This document shows positions 34,934-46,466 of a DNA stretch of 64,000 nt, piece after piece (position 1 is the stretch's first letter; each line of letters opens with the position of its first letter). The notes beneath the pieces were generated by a model, which was not told where the DNA came from, did no database searches, and saw only the letters and a list, made by a program, of their open reading frames with translations. This DNA comes from Haematobia irritans (Eukaryota > Arthropoda > Insecta > Diptera > Muscidae), in the NCBI RefSeq assembly GCF_050003625.1, contig NC_134401.1:66475629-66539628 (forward strand). Direction: 5' to 3'. A program made the translations under genes and the position numbers.

Positions 34934-35605
34934 GTGTATTACACTGCCGAATAAAACGCAAGTGGCTTCGCATATGCTCAAATGCATACTAACTGCTTTA
35001 TTAGAATTCAAATGTATAAATACTAGCAATGAGATTTTAATTCGGTATAAACATAGACCTTATAATACATAGATGAGCCATGGGTGTCAAACTATGTTTG
35101 ACAGTTCCGAAGATTAAGAATAAACGAGAAAAATAAGAGCACGCTTACAATCTCTTTCGTTTTCCTTTTTGTAGTTTGCCAATTTTACACAAAATTAGAA
35201 CGTTTATGATGCAACAGAGGATTTATAAATAAATTAATACATTAAAAGTTCATATTTGAACAAAAATTGTGACCAAAATCGCGAAAATACGAAATTTAAT
35301 TTTGAGCAGCATTGCTCTTTACGAACAACACAAAAGCAAATGCACGAAAATTAATGTTTGGGACTGACTCTTTACGAAAAAATCAAAACGAAATGTCAGA
35401 AAATTAATTTTTGGAACTGACACATTTTTTTTAATGAGAATAGTGGATCATCTATGTATTAAAGGGTCTATGGGTATAAATAACCGATTGGATGTGTGTG
35501 TGAGTGTGTGAGATACATTAACTTGTTTCAACAGATGAGAGTGAGAATACAATGGTAGGATAAGATAAATGTTAGAGTGGGACTTAACAAATCATACTCT
35601 ACTGT
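34934..35605. mobile_element. Foreign segment in A5 RT, about 250 bp plus the hAT-like MITE P
   Basis: Starts TGTATTACACTGCCG and ends near CATACTCTACTG, replacing about 13 bp of LINE A. It could be a solo LTR (TG start, TATAAATA box-like motif at about 35015) but no matching second LTR or clean target duplication was found. Confidence 0.45.
35052..35471. mobile_element. hAT-like MITE family P, 420 bp, 8-bp target duplication
   Basis: Inverted termini CATAGACCTTATAATACATA and the inverse of CATAGACCCTTTAATACATA. Perfect 8-bp duplication GGTATAAA at 35044-35051 and 35472-35479. Eight-bp duplications are characteristic of hAT. Non-coding. Confidence 0.88.
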
Positions 35606-36968
35606 CTTGGAGTAAATCTTGCTAAGACAGAACTAGTCATGTACTGCAAAGATCGCAAAACTCCAACGGTTAGGCCCATTCTCTTAGGGGGTATTGAAAT
35701 TCCCTTTAGGGATTGTGCGTGGCGTTATTTTGGACAGGAAGCTGAACTTTAAGCTTAATATTGAAGAAAGGGCGAGAAAAGCAACGGTAGCTTTGTACTC
35801 GTGCAAAAAGGTAATAGGAAAAAAGTGGGGACTAAAACCAAAAATTGTGCATTGGCTATACATGGCAGTGGTTAGATCTATAATGCCATATGGTGTTGTA
35901 GTCTGGTGGCCGGCACTTCACCAGCTAACAAGTTTAGACAAAGTTCAGCGTATGGCGTGTTTGTGTATCTCAGGCGCATTCAGCAAGACAGGAACAAATT
36001 CCCTTAATGTCATGCTGCATCTATTGCCTTTAGACATTTTGGCCAAACAGTCAGCTGCAACAACGGCTGTGCGGTTGCGCGAGCTATCGCTGTGGTCGGA
36101 AAAAAGTTACGGTCACAGCTCGGCCTCAAAATAATGCCAGATGTGCCTAACGTAGTGGATTACACTTTGGCGAGTCCACTTTTCGACAAAAAAGTTTGAG
36201 ACTCTAATCCCCAACAGTGAGGCGTGGTGCACACAGACCCCGGGGAATAAAGAATATATAGATTTCTACACTGATGGCTCCAAATTGGATGGACAATTGG
36301 GTTTCGGAGTATATTCTAATGATCTGGAACTTTGAATAGCGAAAAGATTACCTAATCATTGTAATGCTTTTCAGGCTGAAATATTAGCAATAAGAGAGGT
36401 GGCGAATTGGCTGAGAAGTAATGTTCCAAAAAATGTGGGCATTACTATATACTCAGACAGTCAACCTGCAATAAAATCCTTGGACTCTGTGTTCCTCAAC
36501 TCGAAACTGGCCATCGACTGCCGCAAATCTCCCAATGAGATGGCTGAGCAGTACAATATTCACCTAATATGGGTGCCTGGCCATAGCAACATACCGGGGA
36601 ACTGCGAAGCGGATGAGTTAGCAAGGCTAGGGACTACCTTACATATTCCAGGGGAACTAGAATATGTTGGTATGCCCCTGGTTACCTGTAAGCTCATGCT
36701 GCGTGAGAAGGCTGTTATGATGGCAAATGTTCGATGGGAGAATTGCAAGGGCTGTAACGACACCAAGCAAATATGGCCCATTTAAACTTAAACCGCACAC
36801 TAGATATGCTAGTGTTCTCGAGACGTCAGATATCACGCCTGATATCTGCTATAACGGGTCGCTGCCTGATAGGCGATTTTGCAAAAACTATAGGCGCGAA
36901 GTATGATGACTATTGTATGAGCTGTCATGATGCGGAGGAAAAGGAATCAATTAAATACCTCCTGCATT

Positions 36969-38001
36969 ATGTGTAAAGTGCAAGCAACTTTTAGGAGCAT
37001 ATAGCTTCAGATTACTGGCGGATCTGGAAAACGTTAACTTAAGAAGTCTGCTAATGTTTTTGGAACAATCTGGTTGGTTCAACAAAGAAAAATAATCAAG
37101 AAGCGGTTAAAACTAGAAGTGCCCATATGTAATAGGTACTTTTAGTTAATGTGGTATCACAATGGACTGAATAGTCTAAGTGAGCCTGAATCTTAATCGG
37201 GCTGCCACTTTAACCTAACCTATTCCTTAAAGGTGGCTATTAAGTTCGAGTTTAGCCGCTAAAACCGCTAAAGTGAAAACTAAATCAGTAAAAAGAGGCA
37301 TAAAATTATACACATTTGTTGCAAATTTTATTATAATTTGATGGGGAATAGTCCATCAATTTTAAGGAATACAAACATTGTGAAAATTTGCTTTGGGTTT
37401 TGCTAAAAATGTTAAAATTCTTCAACTTTGAGCAGATTTGGCTAAATCTGTATTAATTTTCTTTCTGTAATGTAGTCCGGATCTTCAAGGTATGATACAT
37501 ATATATTTAACTCAAAAACAGAAATCATTCAATGAACACAATATCAACAATATCAACTTCTCTTACCTTAACCTAACCCTAGAACCTGCAAAGATTTAAG
37601 ATAATAAAAATACCATACTACACTAAATGCAACGACTGATGCACCTACGGCCTCCCAAAGAGAGCTCACTTAGCCAGGGAAGGAGACAGTACAAATGGGC
37701 AAATACCCTACCTTACCGCACTAAGTCTTTGCAAATCCTTTGACAAACGTTAAACTCAATGGGACGTTTTAATTAACAAAATAAATATTAAATTTAACAA
37801 AAAAAAAAAACTAACTAACTACTATAAATAATAAATTAAAGTATTATAAATAAATAAAAGTATTATAAATATATAAATTTTTCAAATCAAAATTTCCAAT
37901 AATTTTCTTAGATTTTAAGCTTCATTATTATACAAAAGACTTGAGCAGCCAATCGTACTCTCTTTTAAATTTTGTACTTTCGTGTGTATTGGTGTAATTT
38001 C
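36969..38001 (+). repeat. Segmental duplication, copy 1 (A5 3' end plus 0.8 kb flank)
   Basis: The stretch from ATGTGTAAAGTGCAAGC through the A5 tail and flank to GTATTGGTGTAATTT is repeated nearly identically at 38444-39088 and, after element E, at 43591-43974. It includes a 3' flank (AAAGGTGGCTATTAAGTTCG...) that is not LINE sequence, which proves duplication of the locus rather than a second insertion. Confidence 0.92.
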
Positions 38002-38443
38002 AAATTCAGATTCTTCTTGCATACGTGTGTGTAACAAAAAAAAAAACGATTTATAATAAAAATCTTGTTGCTGCTTTTAGGCGCATTTCCGGTGGATAAA
38101 TTAGTTCCCCAAACTCTGGGTTTACGATCGCGAAATATAAATCTTGGATTTCAAAACAATAGGGCGGTCTTTCACTACGCCAATTGCACGGCCGGTCTCT
38201 TAAAAATTGTTTCTCAATCTACAATACGTCCTACCTTAGAAACACAAAGAATCACCCTCTGGTAATACTTCTAATCCAATCATAAGGGGAAAAATTCAAT
38301 CTTCACTGACGATCTTTTTTTCTTCCAGAGTACACTGTTTTCGCCTCTCCGGTGCTCCCACTCGGATAATACCAAAAAATTCGGCCTCCTGTTCGTCCAT
38401 GAGGCTTCTCCTTTAATTTCAGAAAAATTCAAATTACCATACA
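38002..38443. other. Unique sequence between the duplication copies
   Basis: The plus frame 38065-38265 follows a plausible acceptor (TGCTGCTTTTAG at about 38080) and reads FPVDKLVPQTLGLRSRN...; a minus frame (38462-38280) is also open. Base composition is less AT-rich than the surroundings. Could be a host exon or chance; no family recognised. Confidence 0.3.
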
Positions 38444-39080
38444 ATGTGTAAAGTGCAAGCAACTTTTAGGAGCATATAGCTTCAGATTACTGGCGGATCT
38501 GGAAAACGTTAACTTAAGCAGTCTGCTAATGTTTTTGGAACATTCTGGTTGGTTCAACAAAGAAAAATAATCAAGAAGGTTCAGCGGTTAAAACTAGAAG
38601 TGCCCATATGTAATAGGTACTTTTAGTTAATGTGGTATCACAATGGACTGAATAGTCTAAGTGAGCCTGAATCTTAATCGGGCTGCCACTTTAACCTAAC
38701 CTATTCCTTAAAGGTGGCTATTAAGTTCGAGTTTAGCCGCTAAAACCGCTAAAGTGAAAACTAAATCAGTAAAAAGAGGCATAAAATTATACACATTTGT
38801 TGCAAATTTTATTATAATTTGATGGGGAATAGTCCATCCATTTTAAGGAATACAAACATTGTTTGCTTTGGGTTTTGCTAAAAATGTTAAAATTCTTCAA
38901 CTTTGAGCAGATTTGGCTAAATCTGTATTAATATTCTTTCTGTAATGTAGTCCGGATCTTCAAGGTATGATACGTATATATTTAACTCAAAAACAGAAAT
39001 CACTCAATGAACACAATATCAACACTTCTCTTACCTTAACCTAACCCTAGAACCTGCAAAGATTTAAGATAATAAAAATA

Positions 39081-42000
39081 TCATACTACACACAAAAAAA
39101 AATTTTTGATTTCAATCACGAAAATCGCGGATTCAATCATTTTTTTAATTGAAATGTCTTCAATCACGAAAATGATAGTATCAATCACCCATTTTGATTG
39201 AAAACCAACACGATTTTCAATTAAAAATTTAATTGACTTTTGTCACGGAATCAATTAATTGTGTGATTGATTTTTAATATAAAATTCAATCACAGTTTTA
39301 ATTGAATCAATTAAAATTTTAATTAATTTTGCGACAAAAATCAATCAACTATTTGATTCATTCAATTAAATAATTAATTGAAATTGGTTATAAATTTCGA
39401 TCAAAAAATTTATATATTGCGACCCCAAAACCGTATTTAGTTTTATTTGAAATAAAAGAAAATATGTGTTTCTTATAATATTTAATATTTTATTATTTTT
39501 TTAATTATGCAATAGACAAATAAATTTGGTTCTTTTCATTTGTGTTTTGTTCTAACATAATTTACAAATACAATTACTATCAATAACAACTGTAGGGTGA
39601 AAAAATAAATTATATAAATCATTACCTTCCTTATAATAATAACCATGTTAGCATGTTCCTTCTAATATGTAGATGCGCCTAGATTTCCTATAAATCAGCA
39701 GACTATAAGCTAAATTAGTTTTTCTGAAAGTAAACAGAATAATTTGAATTTAATTTTGTTCAATTAAAAGTTAATTTTGTTAAATATTACCTGCATAGAA
39801 TATCAAGTTCAATTCTTAGTTCCAGGTTGCAGATTTAGAATCTTCTTTTGCAGTTGTAGTCTTTTAGCATAAAAAGGTGTGTTAAGGAGCTCGGTAATTT
39901 AATTTTAGTAACAATTCCTTTCCAAAATTTCCACACATTGCAATCGTCTATTAAAATTTGAACCAATCAAAGACAAAAAATAATGGGAAAGCAATGTACT
40001 ATTTGGTATTATATTGATGATACTTTGCAAATTCTGGAAATAGTTAAAAATATAAATGGAAAATACATATTTTTATTATTTTTGGATATTTTTCATATTT
40101 TTAAATCCAAAAGAAAGAACTTTTTTACCATTACATAATTCAGCTCATTAGTTTATATATCAGATATACTGCTCTCTACTTGGGTTCAAACTGAAAAAGG
40201 CAGGTAAAACAAAAATGCAATTTAATGCCAACGCCACTTCGCAACTTCAAGGTGAATCTTCCAACAAATCCATACCTCTTTTATAATAAAAATATCATAC
40301 TACACACAAAAAAAATTTTTGATTTCAATCACGAAAATCGCGGATTCAATCATTTTTTTAATTGAAATGTCTTCAATCACGAAAATGATAGTATCAATCA
40401 CCCATTTTGATTGAAAACCAACACGATTTTCAATTAAAAATTTAATTGACTTTTGTCACGGAATCAATTAATTGTGTGATTGATTTTTAATATAAAATTC
40501 TATCACAGTTTTAATTGAATCAATTAAAATTTTAATTAATTTTGCGACAAAAATCAATCAACTATTTGATTCATTCAATTAAATAATTAATTGAAATTGG
40601 ATATAAATTTCGATCAAAAAATTTATATATTGCGACCCCAAAACCGTATTTAGTTTTATTTGAAATAAAAGAAAATATGTGTTTCTTATAATATTTAATA
40701 TTTTATTATTTTTTTAATTATGCAATAGACAAATAAAGTGGGTTCTTTTCATTTGTGTTTTGTTCTAACATAATTTACAAATACAATTACTATCAATAAC
40801 AACTATATGGTGAAAAAATAAATTATATGAATCATTACCTTCCTTATAATAATAACCATGTTAGCATGTTCCTTCTAATATGTAGATGCGCCTAGATTTC
40901 CAATAAATCAGCAGACTATAAGCTAAATTAGTTTTTCTGAAAGTAAACAGAATAATTTGAATTTAATTTTGTTCAATTAAAAGTTAATTTTGTTAAATAT
41001 TACCTGCATAGAATATCAAGTTCAATTCTTAGTTCCAGGTTGCAGATTTATAATCTTCTTTTGCAGTTGTAGTCTTTTAGCATAAAAAGGTGTGTTAAGG
41101 AGCTCGGTAATTTAATTTTAGTAACAATTCCTTTCCAAAATTTCCACAAATTGAAATCGTCTATTAAAATTTGAACCAATCAAAGACAAAAAATAATGGG
41201 AAAGCAATGTACTATTTGGTATTATATTGATGATACTTTGCAAATTCTGGAAATAGTTAAAAATATAAATGGAAAATACATATTTTTATTATTTTTGGAT
41301 ATTTTTCATATTTTTAAATCCAAAAGAAAGAACTTTTTTACCATTACATAATTCACCTCACTAGTTTATATATCAGATATACTGCTCTCTACTTGGGTTC
41401 AAACTGAAAAAGGCAGGTAAAACAAAAATGCAATTTAATGCCAACGCCACTTCGCAACTTCAAGGTGAATCTTCCAACAAATCCATACCGCTTTTATAAT
41501 AAAAATATCATACTACACACAAAAAAAATTTTTGATTTCAATCACGAAAATCGCGGATTCAATCATTTTTTTAATTGAAATGTCTTCAATCACGAAAATG
41601 ATAGTATCAATCACCCATTTTGATTGAAAACCAACACGATTTTCAATTAAAAATTTAATTGACTTTTGTCACGGAATCAATTAATTGTGTGATTGATTTT
41701 TAATATAAAATTCAATCACAGTTTTAATTGAATCAATTAAAATTTTAATTAATTTTGCGACAAAAATCAATCAACTATTTGATTCATTCAATTAAATAAT
41801 TAATTGAAATTGGATATAAATTTCGATCAAAAAATTTATATATTGCGACCCCAAAACCGTATTTAGTTTTATTTGAAATAAAAGAAAATATGTGTTTCTT
41901 ATAATATTTAATATTTTATTATTTTTTTAATTATGCAATAGACAAATAAAGTTGGTTCTTTTCATTTGTGTTTTGTTCTAACATAATTTACAAATACAAT

Positions 42001-42706
42001 TACTATCAATAACAACTATAGGGTGAAAAAATAAATTATATGAATCATTACCTTCCTTATAATAATAACCATGTTAGCATGTTCCTTCTAATATGTAGAT
42101 GCGCCTAGATTTCCAATAAATCAGCAGACTATAAGCTAAATTAGTTTTTCTGAAAGTAAACAGAATAATTTGAATTTAATTTTGTTCAATTAAAAGTTAA
42201 TTTTGTTAAATATTACCTGCATAGAATATCAAGTTCAATTCTTAGTTCCAGGTTGCAGATTTATAATCTTCTTTTGCAGTTGTAGTCTTTTAGCATAAAA
42301 AGGTGTGTTAAGGAGCTCGGTAATTTAATTTTAGTAACAATTCCTTTCCAAAATTTCCACACATTGAAATCGTCTATTAAAATTTGAACCAATCAAAGAC
42401 AAAAAATAATGAGAAAGCAATGTACTATTTGGTATTATATTGATGATACTTTGCAAATTCTGGAAATAGTTAAAAATATAAATGGAAAATACATATTTTT
42501 ATTATTTTTGGATATTTTTCATATTTTTAAATCCAAAAGAAAGAACTTTTTTACCATTACATAATTCAGCTCATTAGTTTATATATCAGATATACTGCTC
42601 TCTACTTGGGTTCAAACTGAAAAAGGCAGGTAAAACAAAAATGCAATTTAATGCCAACGCCACTTCGCAACTTCAAGGTGAATCTTCCAACAAATCCATA
42701 CCGCTC
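39081..42706. repeat. Three tandem units of about 1,213 bp
   Basis: Each unit begins with about 20 bp of host flank (ATAATAAAAATATCATACTA) followed by the E terminus CACACAAAA and about 1.19 kb of E. Units differ by few substitutions. Because host flank is included, the multiplication happened at this locus after E inserted, or arose during assembly. Confidence 0.9.
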
Positions 42707-43590
42707 TTGGTTTTAAGAAAACTAGGAGTGAAAAAATTTATAATTTTAAAAGATCAATACGGTACCCACTTTTTTATTGCAAACATATTCTTATATATTT
42801 GATAAAATGATGGAGTTGATGGGATTGATTGGTCAATTTCACGAAATAAAATTGGTCACTAAAAGAAATGAAAAAAATATATTTTTTAGTCCGTTTAATG
42901 TAAACAGGCTACAATGGAAAACGGTATTCACATTTCATAATTTCTTACCTTCAATAAACGTAGATTGTTTTCCATTTTTACAATACCACAAAACACAAAC
43001 ACATGTAATTTCAAATGCGTTCTCTCATATATTTTTTTCAAACCTTTACCACGTGGCCATTTGTTGTTGCACACTTTATTTATTTCAACCCTTTGCTATT
43101 TGTTGTTGCGTTCAAAATATTTATGCACACATTTTGAATGCAGCAGACAGAATGTCGCCAATCATGTTTTTCAATTTACGCGAAAAACAAAAACCCAACC
43201 GTTCGTTATGAGTTACTTCAACAGACTGATCTCTCCATCATACCTTGTTGAATAAATACCCATTCTCTTGTTCTCTTTTCGCTCTTTCCATTGCTCAAAA
43301 TTATTCAATTTCAATCACAAAGGTGATTGGATCAATCACATGTGTAATTGGAAACGGAAAAAATGTCAATCACGTTTGAAATTGAAAATTATTTCCGAAT
43401 TGATTAACAAATTGATTGAATCAATTAATATTTTAATTGGAAACGTAACAAATATCAATCATTTTTTTAATTGGTTTTTATTCGGATTTGATTAAATAAT
43501 TAATTGAATCAATAAACATATTAATTGAATCCGTTTCCAAATTCAATTAAGTGTTTAATTGAAAAAATGTTGGTCATAATTTTTTGTGTG
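39089..43590. mobile_element. TIR element family E with internally triplicated left part
   Basis: Termini CACACAAAAAA and TTTTTTGTGTG with TA at 39087-39088 and 43591-43592. About 330 bp at the left and 300 bp at the right are dense in dyads such as CAATCAC-N-GTGATTG and CAATTAA/TTAATTG. Three near-identical tandem units start at 39081, 40295 and 41508 (about 1,213 bp each). No transposase ORF; frames at 42777-43211 are unremarkable. Confidence 0.85.
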
Positions 43591-43974
43591 TACACTAAAT
43601 GCAACGACTGATGCACCTACGGCCTCCCAAAGAGAGCTCACTTAGCCAGGGAAGGAGACAGTACAAATGGGCAAATACCCTACCTTACCGCACTAAGTCT
43701 ATGCAAATCCTTTGACAAACGTTAAACTCAATGGGACGTTTTAATTAACAAAATAAATATTAAATTTAACAAAAAAAAAAAACTAACTAACTACTATAAA
43801 TAATAAATTAAAGTATTATAAATAAATAAAAGTATTATAAATATATAAATTTTTCAAATCAAAATTTCCAATAATTTTCTTAGATTTTAAGCTTCATTAT
43901 TATACAAAAGACTTGAGCAGCCAATCGTACTCTCTTTTAGATTTTGTACTTTCGTGTGTATTGGAGTAATTTCC

Positions 43975-45426
43975 AATTGTATCGAATCACACCGCCACTG
44001 ATATTCAACTACTTAGAATTTATGCCAAATGTGTCCACATCACCCATTTTATAGCCTCGACCTCTCTCAATTTTTCCAGGGAAGCCATCTTTGCATGGTA
44101 CCCCTATGGATCCATTATCCATCTCTTTCTTACCATTCTCATTACCTCTATTTTATGCTAATTTTTCTTTAACTTAACGCATTTCAGGGATAATTAATGA
44201 ATTAAAACTGTTTTACCGACCTACAATTATCCAACAACAATTCCACAATGTGTAGTATTGGTTGCACTATCCAACACTAACCCGTCATCTGACATATCCT
44301 AGACCTACTAAGCACATTTCATAGTATTTCTTCTTTTTCAGCTTGATGGTTTGTGGTTCCATCCAAATCTTACAGCCAATTTCTGATATCCGAACGAAAG
44401 CAAATTGCGAACGGCAGTCACTCACTTTCGTCTAGATTTGGGTTTCTCCATGGCTGAACAAGAAGGTTAAATCATGGGCCCATATGATTACAATTTTTTT
44501 ATTTCGACAAAATTTTAAGATGTCAAAATCATATGTTCATGGTGATTGCAGCTCTCAAAATGACACTGCATAGCAAATGCATCTCAAACAAACTCGCGCA
44601 TTCATAGCTGGAGAATTGTTCAAAGATGACTTGAGTATCTTGATAACATATTCCAAACCCAAAATACCACGCACATCAGTTTTTAAACTGCATCATAAAC
44701 TGTTTTTGTTGATATATGGCGAAGATCCATTTGACTGACTTCCATTATTAACTTTGGTGGGTATTATAGTCTTATTTTGAATTATCCACTTCACAATTAA
44801 ATTTGAACCTTTATTTTTCTCTGGATTTTAATTATTTTTTTAGGACAATTGAAAGAATAAATAATTGCCACTTTTACCAATGCCATACGATTCTTTTATC
44901 AGCTGATTTTGACTTCTTAAAATTGTAAACAACATATTGAAATTTGTTGTTTTTGTTATCGTGATTCAACCTCCTTATTCAGCCATGGGTTTCTCTAACT
45001 TCCTTTCGTTCGTTCGCATGGCTTACGTTACTGTCAAATGCTAGCATTACCAGATCTCAATTATTTCAATTTCCCGAAAAAGGCCCATACATTTTAAAAA
45101 TGATTTTCCATAAAATTCAATCTAGCATCGCCGTTCATTTGGCAAACATTTCCTGCTTTTGATATTTGGTTTAGCTCAATAATTTTTTTAACAAATTAGC
45201 CCGCGTAGGGAGATAAGGATTTGTATTTCCATATTTCTACAATAATTACAGTTCAGTTGTCCTTTTAATGAGTGTTTCATTCGAAATGTATGTGTTTGCT
45301 CGTGTTGGACTTTCCCTTAAACGGTCTCTATGGCGGTAATAAAGAGAAAAAATAGATCGATATAATTAACTTTTATCACATATTTACAATAAAAGCTTTA
45401 ATCAATTTATCAATTATTAAGTTTTT
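43975..45426. other. Non-coding stretch, no gene recognised
   Basis: No coherent ORF. A GGTTTCTCTAAC block at 44988-44999 is inversely repeated as GTTAGAGAAACC at 45882-45893 (and a similar one at 45961-45972), suggesting a further TIR element that encloses the SINE. Confidence 0.45.
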
Positions 45427-45440
45427 CCTATTTATAAATG

Positions 45441-45789
45441 GGAGCCACCGTGGTGCAATGGTTAGCATGCCCGCCTTGCATACACAAGGTCGTGGGTTCG
45501 ATTCCTGCTACGACCGAACACCAACAAGTTTTTCATCGGTGGATTATCCCTCCTCAGTAATGCTGGTGACATTTCTGAGGGTTTCAAAGCTTGTCTAAGT
45601 GATTTCACTGGAATGTGGAACGCCGTTCGGACTCGGCTATAAAAAGGAGGTCCCTTGTCATTGAGCTTAACATGGAATCGGGCAGCACTCAGTGATAAGA
45701 GAGAAGTACACCACTGTGGTATCACAATGGACTGAATAGTCTAAGTGAGCCTGATACATCGGGCTGCCACATAACCTAACATAACCTAA
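45441..45789 (+). mobile_element. tRNA-derived SINE with LINE A 3' tail
   Basis: The head is tRNA-like with a Pol III A-box-like TGGTGCAATGGTTAGC (45451-45466) and a perfect B box GGTTCGATTCC (45495-45505). A tRNA-unrelated body follows. From 45716 the sequence matches the LINE A 3' end (GTGGTATCACAATGGACTG, AATAGTCTAAGTGAGCCTGA, CGGGCTGCCAC) and closes with AACCTAAC repeats. A 14-bp duplication CCTATTTATAAATG flanks it (45427-45440, 45790-45803). The shared tail and equal duplication length indicate mobilisation by LINE A. Confidence 0.93.
45451..45505 (+). promoter_or_regulatory. Internal RNA polymerase III promoter of the SINE (A and B boxes)
   Basis: A box 45451-45466 and B box 45495-45505 are 29 nt apart, within the tRNA range. 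The B box fits the GGTTCGANTCC consensus exactly. Confidence 0.85.
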
Positions 45790-45803
45790 CCTATTTATAA
45801 ATG

Positions 45804-46082
45804 CCTTTTTCCACAAAACGAAAGGTCTTTACCAAGTGAGTGGGTTTGACATTTCAGTTCGTCAAAATGCGAACGAATCGAGTTAGAGAAACCAAATTTT
45901 AGAGCTTACGTTACGTCTTCGTTCGCATTGACTTTCATTTCGATTTTCGTTTAGATACCCCTTAGAGAAACCAAAATCAGCTGTTTTTCGTTTTGTATGC
46001 GAACGAAGACTAGAATTCGGATAGCAGAAATAGGCTGTTAATCATTCTTATATTAATCTATTTACCTTCTCTCTTTAAAGGT
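45804..46082. other. Non-coding spacer
   Basis: Contains CGTTCGCAT / ATGCGAACGAA and AGAGAAACC blocks inversely related to 44988-45020; no gene. Confidence 0.4.
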
Positions 46083-46432
46083 GGGACATCCCGCAGTGGC
46101 ATCTGCATGTGTAGTGACAAGAATTGCAGAATATATCCAACTAGTGCTGGATACTTTCCACAACTCTTTACTTTGCACCATATAGATGCTCATGCCAGAT
46201 ATCTAACAGACTGGGGCCAAGCAGCCGTGGAAACGCCACCGCATAGCCGAGCTTCCCCCAGTTCTCCTGCACGGCCCGGAGAACTGGGGACGGCGGCCAC
46301 GAGCACATACAACAAAAACGGCCAGCTGACCCTAGGGTCTCCAATAGCTACCCCTGGCCGCCCCATCATGTGGCAAACTATCCGGAGGCTGGGGAATTAT
46401 GTGAATTTTTTTGCGCAGCAACAACAACAACT
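46083..46432 (+). mobile_element. 3' end of a LINE with (CAA)n tail and 12-bp hairpin
   Basis: GC-richer than its surroundings and terminates in GCGCAGCAACAACAACAAC, the same type of tail as the Jockey-type LINE at 11061. The arms CCCCAGTTCTCC (46256-46267) and GGAGAACTGGGG (46278-46289) form a perfect 12-bp stem with a 10-nt loop. The frame 46107-46454 is open but looks like 3' UTR. Clade uncertain. Confidence 0.6.
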
Positions 46433-46466
46433 TACAATAGCACTCGTATATTAGGGTGGCTCGCAA

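Larger units (their letters stand above)
33730..37110 (+). pseudogene. LINE A5 ORF2 remnant; YADD changed to YAGD
   Basis: Endonuclease scraps (33760-34200, with GCDANAHHSIWGSS), then a deletion to the RT N-part (34205 on). RT frame 34682-34954 has NRGTPQGGALSPLLWN and AYAGDVALAV, i.e. the first catalytic Asp replaced by Gly. After the foreign segment the thumb resumes at 35694-36134, followed by RNase H (36240-36785; YTDGSKLDG in a broken frame, IYSDSQ, ADELARL) and the zinc-region remnant to about 37090, lacking part of CECPAF. Confidence 0.88.
32259..37221 (+). mobile_element. LINE A copy A5, heavily rearranged
   Basis: Has both family ends: the 5' UTR from ATTCAACCGCC and the tail TTAACCTAACC. 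It contains MITE R in the 5' UTR, a foreign 195-bp block in ORF1 (about 33331-33525) and a foreign segment with a hAT-like MITE in RT (34934-35605). Deletions remove much of the endonuclease and RT N-terminus (for example near 34200). No target duplication found. Confidence 0.88.
38444..43974 (+). repeat. Segmental duplication, copy 2, interrupted by element E
   Basis: Matches 36969-38001. The empty site CATACTACACTAAATG (about 37614 in copy 1) is here split by E with a TA duplication. E therefore inserted after, or only in one copy of, the duplication. Carries a LINE A 3' end (38444-38703, sometimes scored as a separate LINE copy). Confidence 0.9.

Noticed and set aside
38444..38703. Separate LINE A insertion (3' fragment)
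   Set aside because: Its non-LINE 3' flank is identical to that of A5, so it is part of a segmental duplication and not a new insertion.
42777..43255. Two overlapping plus-strand frames (144 and 96 codons) as genes
   Set aside because: They fall in the AT-rich, non-repeated part of element E, show no domain, and the two frames overlap with equally unremarkable composition.
39089..43590. CRISPR-like or regularly spaced repeat array
   Set aside because: The short motifs are irregularly spaced dyads, and the long repeats are three 1.2-kb tandem units; this is eukaryotic transposon DNA.
45441..45520. Genuine tRNA gene
   Set aside because: B box and partial stems are present, but the anticodon arm does not fold with a clean 7-nt loop and the unit continues into a SINE body with LINE tail and target duplication.
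45462..45725. Minus-strand frame of 87 codons through the SINE
   Set aside because: It reads the tRNA-like head in antisense; the Pol III boxes, shared tail and target duplication explain the sequence.
46107..46454. 115-codon plus-strand frame as a gene
   Set aside because: It lies in the GC-rich 3' end of a LINE and ends in the (CAA)n tail, translated as poly-Gln; it is better explained as 3' UTR.
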